DNA of 9,584 nt. It comes from Mailhella sp. Lineage in GTDB: Bacteria > Desulfobacterota > Desulfovibrionia > Desulfovibrionales > Desulfovibrionaceae. Shown here one piece after another: positions 6,888 to 9,584 of the stretch; the first letter of the stretch is position 1, and each line of letters begins with the position of its first letter. Below the pieces are notes generated by a model. It had not been told where the DNA came from. It saw nothing but the letters and a program-made list of their open reading frames with translations, and did not search any database. The stretch spans positions 1 through 9,584 of the forward strand of contig JAKSQA010000025.1 in NCBI GenBank assembly GCA_024404335.1, given 5' to 3'. A program made the translations under genes and the position numbers.

Positions 6888-7247
6888 ATGACGATCGGCT
6901 TTCTCCGCAGCATCCCCCCTGTCTGGAAAATAGTCATTCTCGGAATAGCCCTGGCATTCGACGCCGCCGTCATTCCGGGCCTCATCTACGGCCCCGGAAG
7001 CATCTACACGCACAGCGTCCTCAAGGAAAAGAGAGACTCGGCCGAAGCGGAGCTTGCGGCACTCAACAAGCGGCGCACCGCACTGAGCAGGGAAATCCGC
7101 CTTCTGAAGACAGACTCCGCCTATGTGGAGAAGATCATCAGGCAGCGCGGCCGCTATGTGAAAAAGAACGAGATCCTCTATGTGTTCGACAACCAGGGGG
7201 CGAACTCCGTATGGACCGAATCCGGATCGGGCGGTCTGCATGAGTGA
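6888..7247 (+). CDS. Septum formation initiator family protein (FtsB/DivIC-like)
   Basis: This 119-residue bitopic protein has a short cytoplasmic N-terminus, one membrane helix near residues 13-34, and a coiled coil near 44-75 rich in Lys, Glu, Ala and Leu. The family ending follows: DSAYVEKIIRQRGRYVKKNE and ILYVFDN (76-102), matching the FtsB/DivIC pattern in which a short IEE-x-AR-like helix precedes a gE-x-x-Y-x-F strand. FtsB-type proteins bind FtsL and FtsQ and help activate septal peptidoglycan synthesis. Here the usual Leu-Gly after the helix is replaced by Arg-Gly-Arg-Tyr. GGAG (6875-6878) precedes the ATG by nine bases, inside the end of pgsA. The last eight bases overlap the next gene, so the two are translationally coupled. 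FtsB versus DivIC cannot be decided from sequence alone. Confidence 0.85.
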   Translation: MTIGFLRSIPPVWKIVILGIALAFDAAVIPGLIYGPGSIYTHSVLKEKRDSAEAELAALNKRRTALSREIRLLKTDSAYVEKIIRQRGRYVKKNEILYVFDNQGANSVWTESGSGGLHE

Positions 7248-8160
7248 GATCCTTCCGCCGCCATCTTCCGGCGGCATGAGCTTCGCCGACAAGGCTTCCC
7301 TCTACAGGGAAGTGCTTGCCATCGATCCGGCCTCCCGCATCTTCCTCCCCTATGCGCGCATGCTTGCCGCCGAGGGGATGCATGACGAAGCCGCCGACAT
7401 CCTCACCAGGGGCCTGGCCGCATGCCCCGAGTTCCTCGAAGCCAGACTGTTCCTTATCGAAGTGCTTCATTTCCTCGGGCGGGACAATGCCGCCTCGGTC
7501 GAGGCGGCGGGCATCATAGAGGCCCTTTCCGCTTCCCCCTCCTTCTGGAAGGTATGGAGCCGCTTCCCCGGCGTGCGCGCCGACCAGTCGGCCATGCTTC
7601 TCTTCCTTTCGGCCTGCATGAGCAGCGAGGCACCTCTGAGCCTTGCTGATGTCGTCGAAGCGGGAATCCGTTCAGTATCCTCCGCCGAAACGCTGCCAGG
7701 CCGGGAAAAGCCTGCTCACGAAGTCCAGGTTCCGGCCTCCCCCGATACCGCTCCGCAGACTTCTCCCACCCCGCAGCCGGCCCCGGCCTCCACGGCCGAC
7801 GACCAGCTCCTTCCCTGGTATGCTCTGGACGAGGTCCCCGACGATGACGACCTTCCCGACGACGAGCCCCCCGCCCGTCCCGAAGAGGACGGCACATCCT
7901 CCATCACCACAGCCGGAAAGACCTCTCTCCGCACCCGCACCCTGGCCATGCTTCTCGAGGAGCAGGGCGCCCCGGACGAAGCCGCGGGAATCTACCGGGA
8001 GCTTCTTAATGCCAGCAGCTCGCCGGAGGAACGGGCGGAACTCGCCGCACGAATCGAAAACCTTGCCCAGGAGACGCCGGCACCGGCCGCATCCCAGCCG
8101 CAGCTCGTCAGCATCCTGGAGAAACTGGCCGAAAGGCTGGAAACAAGATCCCGCGCCTGA
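7240..8160 (+). CDS. TPR-type scaffold protein with proline-rich acidic linker
   Basis: This 306-residue protein has no signal peptide or membrane segment and is probably cytoplasmic. Residues 17-95 form helical pairs of TPR character (LYREVLAIDPASRIFLPYAR, then GMHDEAADILTRGLAACPEF and a third pair). Residues about 150-227 are disordered-looking: rich in Pro, Ala and Thr, then WYALDEVP and a run of Asp residues (DDDDLPDDEPP, 201-211). A second TPR-like pair follows at 232-276 (LAMLLEEQGAPDEAAGIYRELL), and a short amphipathic helix, QLVSILEKLAERLE, ends the protein. Such proteins bind partners and have no catalytic residues. The ATG at 7240 overlaps the previous gene by eight bases and lacks a strong ribosome site, consistent with coupling. 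A link to cell division or lipid synthesis is inferred only from position. Confidence 0.75.
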   Translation: MSEILPPPSSGGMSFADKASLYREVLAIDPASRIFLPYARMLAAEGMHDEAADILTRGLAACPEFLEARLFLIEVLHFLGRDNAASVEAAGIIEALSASPSFWKVWSRFPGVRADQSAMLLFLSACMSSEAPLSLADVVEAGIRSVSSAETLPGREKPAHEVQVPASPDTAPQTSPTPQPAPASTADDQLLPWYALDEVPDDDDLPDDEPPARPEEDGTSSITTAGKTSLRTRTLAMLLEEQGAPDEAAGIYRELLNASSSPEERAELAARIENLAQETPAPAASQPQLVSILEKLAERLETRSRA

Positions 8161-8178
8161 TGCGCGGCGGAGCTGACC

Positions 8179-8955
8179 ATGCGCAAACTCCTGAACGCCT
8201 GCATATGCTTCATTTTCGCGCTCGCCGCATTCTCGATGTCCGGATGCCTGGGCTTCAACGAGACCTACAAGTCCGGAAAGCGCTTCTACAACACCCATAT
8301 CAACCGACCTTCGACCTTCAGCACCGACGATGCCGTTGTGCTTGAATCCGGAAAGCGCGGCCTCGTACAGCGGGTCATGAACATCGATATGGAGCTCACG
8401 AAGCTGGAAAAGGCCCTCGACGCCCTTGCCATGCCGCCCGACGGAAACGATGCCGCCGAATTCCTCCGCCGCTTCCCGTGGCTCTCCGGTCTGGCCATGG
8501 TAAGCCCCGACGGTGAGCTCGGCGCCTCCATCCCCGCAGCACCGCTCAAGAACCTCGACTACGCTCCGCTTCTTCAGCTCGCCCCCAAGGCGCTTCCCCG
8601 CGATCTGCGCTGCTCCATCCAGGATACCCCGCTCGGCCCCGAGATCATCATCGCACGGCCATTCCTCCAGGAGAACAACCTTGTCGTGATCCTTGCGGCG
8701 ACCTTCGACTTCCGCGCCCTCCTCCCCTTTGCCGGCACGCCGGACGACCTCGTCGTCCGCTCCGCCGACGTGCTCCTCTGGTCGGGCAACAGGGACTACG
8801 CATCCACACCGCTTGCCGCCATCGACTGGAGCAGAGAGCTGAAAAGCAATTCCGACGGAATCGCCTCCGGAAAGGACATGGCTCCGATGATCTGGATAAC
8901 CCGCTACATAGGCGGCGTACCTGTCATCTTCGCCTCTGATGCCGCAAAAGACTGA
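8179..8955 (+). CDS. Lipoprotein with Cache-like sensor fold, function unknown
   Basis: The first 22 residues are a lipoprotein signal peptide (MRKLLNA, a hydrophobic core, then SMSGC), with Cys23 as the predicted lipid-modified residue. The mature 236-residue protein would be anchored to a membrane outside the cytoplasm. Residues about 60-90 look helical and coiled; about 95-240 resemble a single Cache/PAS-like ligand-binding fold: PWLSGLAMVSPDGELGASIP, then LDYAPLL, TPLGPEIIIARPF, VVILAATFDFRALLPF, and DDLVVRSADVLLWSG. There is no kinase, cyclase or chemoreceptor output domain. GGAG (8169-8172) precedes the ATG by six bases, and the gene starts 18 bases after the TPR gene, so it belongs to the same operon. 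I recognise no named gene. The lipoprotein call is strong; the Cache-like call is a resemblance only. Confidence 0.75.
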   Translation: MRKLLNACICFIFALAAFSMSGCLGFNETYKSGKRFYNTHINRPSTFSTDDAVVLESGKRGLVQRVMNIDMELTKLEKALDALAMPPDGNDAAEFLRRFPWLSGLAMVSPDGELGASIPAAPLKNLDYAPLLQLAPKALPRDLRCSIQDTPLGPEIIIARPFLQENNLVVILAATFDFRALLPFAGTPDDLVVRSADVLLWSGNRDYASTPLAAIDWSRELKSNSDGIASGKDMAPMIWITRYIGGVPVIFASDAAKD

Positions 8956-8964
8956 CGCCTTTAT

Positions 8965-8991
8965 GCGCCGGAGATATTGCACGTCCGGCGC
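8965..8991 (+). terminator. Hairpin between the lipoprotein gene and fbp
   Basis: GCGCCGGA (8965-8972) pairs perfectly with TCCGGCGC (8984-8991) around an 11-base loop, nine bases after the lipoprotein stop. The stem is strong but the following CGTTTG is a poor U-tract, so termination may be partial. The -35 of the candidate fbp promoter lies in the loop. Confidence 0.45.
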
Positions 8992-9006
8992 CGTTTGTGC
9001 TATGAG
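8977..9006 (+). promoter_or_regulatory. Candidate fbp promoter
   Basis: TTGCAC (8977-8982) and TATGAG (9001-9006) are separated by 18 bases, and the -10 is preceded by TGC as in an extended -10. The layout resembles the pgsA promoter candidate (TTGC, then TGCTA about 20 bases on). It would give a leader of roughly 75 bases before the fbp ATG. Confidence 0.4.
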
Positions 9007-9087
9007 TGGAACCAATTAACAGACGTTCCGATCTGCGCCGCCATCGCCGCATAGATGACCGGAACCCCGACACCAAGGAGCTTGGAG

Positions 9088-9584
9088 ATGTCTGAAGTAA
9101 CCGCAATCGAACACCTCATCGCATCGCAGCGCAGATGGTCCCCTCATGCTACCGGCCAGTTCACCTCGCTGATGCACGACCTGATCCTGTCCGCGAAGAT
9201 CATTTCAAGGAACGTCAACCAGGCCGGCCTCGTCGACATCCTCGGCGCCACAGGCTCCGTCAATGTCCAGGGTGAGCAGGTTCAGAAGCTCGATACCTTC
9301 GCGAACAACACGCTTGTCTACAGGATGCAGAGCTCCGGCGCCGTGTGCGCCGTCGGTTCCGAAGAGATGGCCGAGCCCTTCTTCGTTCCCGAAAACGAGC
9401 CCCACGGCCATTACGCCATCTTCTTCGATCCGCTTGACGGCTCCTCCAACATCGACGTCGGCGTCAGCATCGGCACCATCTTCTCCATCTACCGCCGCCC
9501 CGACGACGAGAACTACTGGGATCTCACGCCCGAAGCCCTGCTCCGCCCCGGCACCGAGCAGGTGGCCGCCGGCTACTTCCTGTA
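9088..9584 (+). CDS. fbp: Fructose-1,6-bisphosphatase class I (3' end outside window)
   Basis: The frame stays open from the ATG at 9088 to the window end, giving 165 residues, about half of the usual 330-340. The enzyme removes the 1-phosphate of fructose-1,6-bisphosphate, the irreversible gluconeogenic step, in the cytoplasm. Class I marks are GSEEM (90-94), with a metal-binding glutamate, and [11 protein letters not shown] (113-123), with metal ligands Asp114 and Asp117, followed by [12 protein letters not shown] (126-137). AAGGAG (9075-9080) precedes this ATG by seven bases. Another in-frame ATG lies 11 codons upstream at 9055, directly after an in-frame TAG, but has no ribosome site. The gene probably has its own promoter while also receiving read-through from the upstream cluster. 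The C-terminal substrate-binding half is not visible. Confidence 0.95.
   Translation, partial: MSEVTAIEHLIASQRRWSPHATGQFTSLMHDLILSAKIISRNVNQAGLVDILGATGSVNVQGEQVQKLDTFANNTLVYRMQSSGAVCAVGSEEMAEPFFVPENEPHGHYAIFFDPLDGSSNIDVGVSIGTIFSIYRRPDDENYWDLTPEALLRPGTEQVAAGYFL

Noticed and set aside
8955..8985. Sigma-54 promoter before fbp
   Set aside because: There is a TTGCA, but no GG/TGGC element at the required distance upstream.
7672..9015. 447-codon open frame on the minus strand
   Set aside because: It is antisense to the TPR and lipoprotein genes and to the fbp promoter, has a Gly/Arg-rich low-complexity translation, and no ribosome site that I can see.
9055..9087. Alternative fbp start 11 codons upstream
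   Set aside because: It is in frame but lacks a ribosome site, while the ATG at 9088 has AAGGAG seven bases before it.

Overview
The window reads as ordinary, GC-rich chromosomal core sequence. The set of genes points to an anaerobic deltaproteobacterium of the Desulfovibrionales type: a very long fused FAD/iron-sulfur oxidoreductase of the kind found in Desulfovibrio-like sulfate reducers, with a septum-formation gene directly behind pgsA. This placement is a judgement from protein resemblance, since no search was run. I see no insertion sequence, phage gene, CRISPR array, tRNA or rRNA.

Layout. Positions 3-898 hold two overlapping plus-strand genes: a YccF-family membrane protein, cut at its N-terminus by the window edge, and a small YdjM-like (DUF457) metal-dependent hydrolase. 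Convergent to them, on the minus strand, lie a 1220-residue FAD-linked oxidase/iron-sulfur/CCG fusion enzyme (953-4615) and, upstream of it, a membrane-anchored M23 peptidoglycan endopeptidase (4718-6076, TTG start). A hairpin separates these two minus-strand genes. Divergent from the peptidase, across a 207-base regulatory gap, runs a plus-strand cluster: pgsA (6284-6883), a FtsB/DivIC-like septum-formation initiator (6888-7247), a TPR-type protein (7240-8160) and a lipoprotein with a Cache-like sensor fold (8179-8955). After a 132-base gap containing a hairpin and a candidate promoter comes fbp, fructose-1,6-bisphosphatase class I, cut at its C-terminus by the window end.

How they fit together. 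The centre of the window is envelope-directed: anionic phospholipid synthesis (pgsA), septum assembly (FtsB/DivIC-like) and peptidoglycan cleavage (M23), with an uncharacterised TPR protein and a lipoprotein in the same transcription unit. The flanks are central carbon metabolism: a 2-hydroxyacid (probably D-lactate-type) dehydrogenase on one side and gluconeogenic fbp on the other, which suits a lactate-oxidising anaerobe. I found no clear-cut new defence or mobile system. The items most worth a second look are the single-chain oxidoreductase with its N-terminal extension, the sensor-like lipoprotein without an output domain, the TPR protein with its acidic linker, and the promoter/hairpin overlap before fbp.
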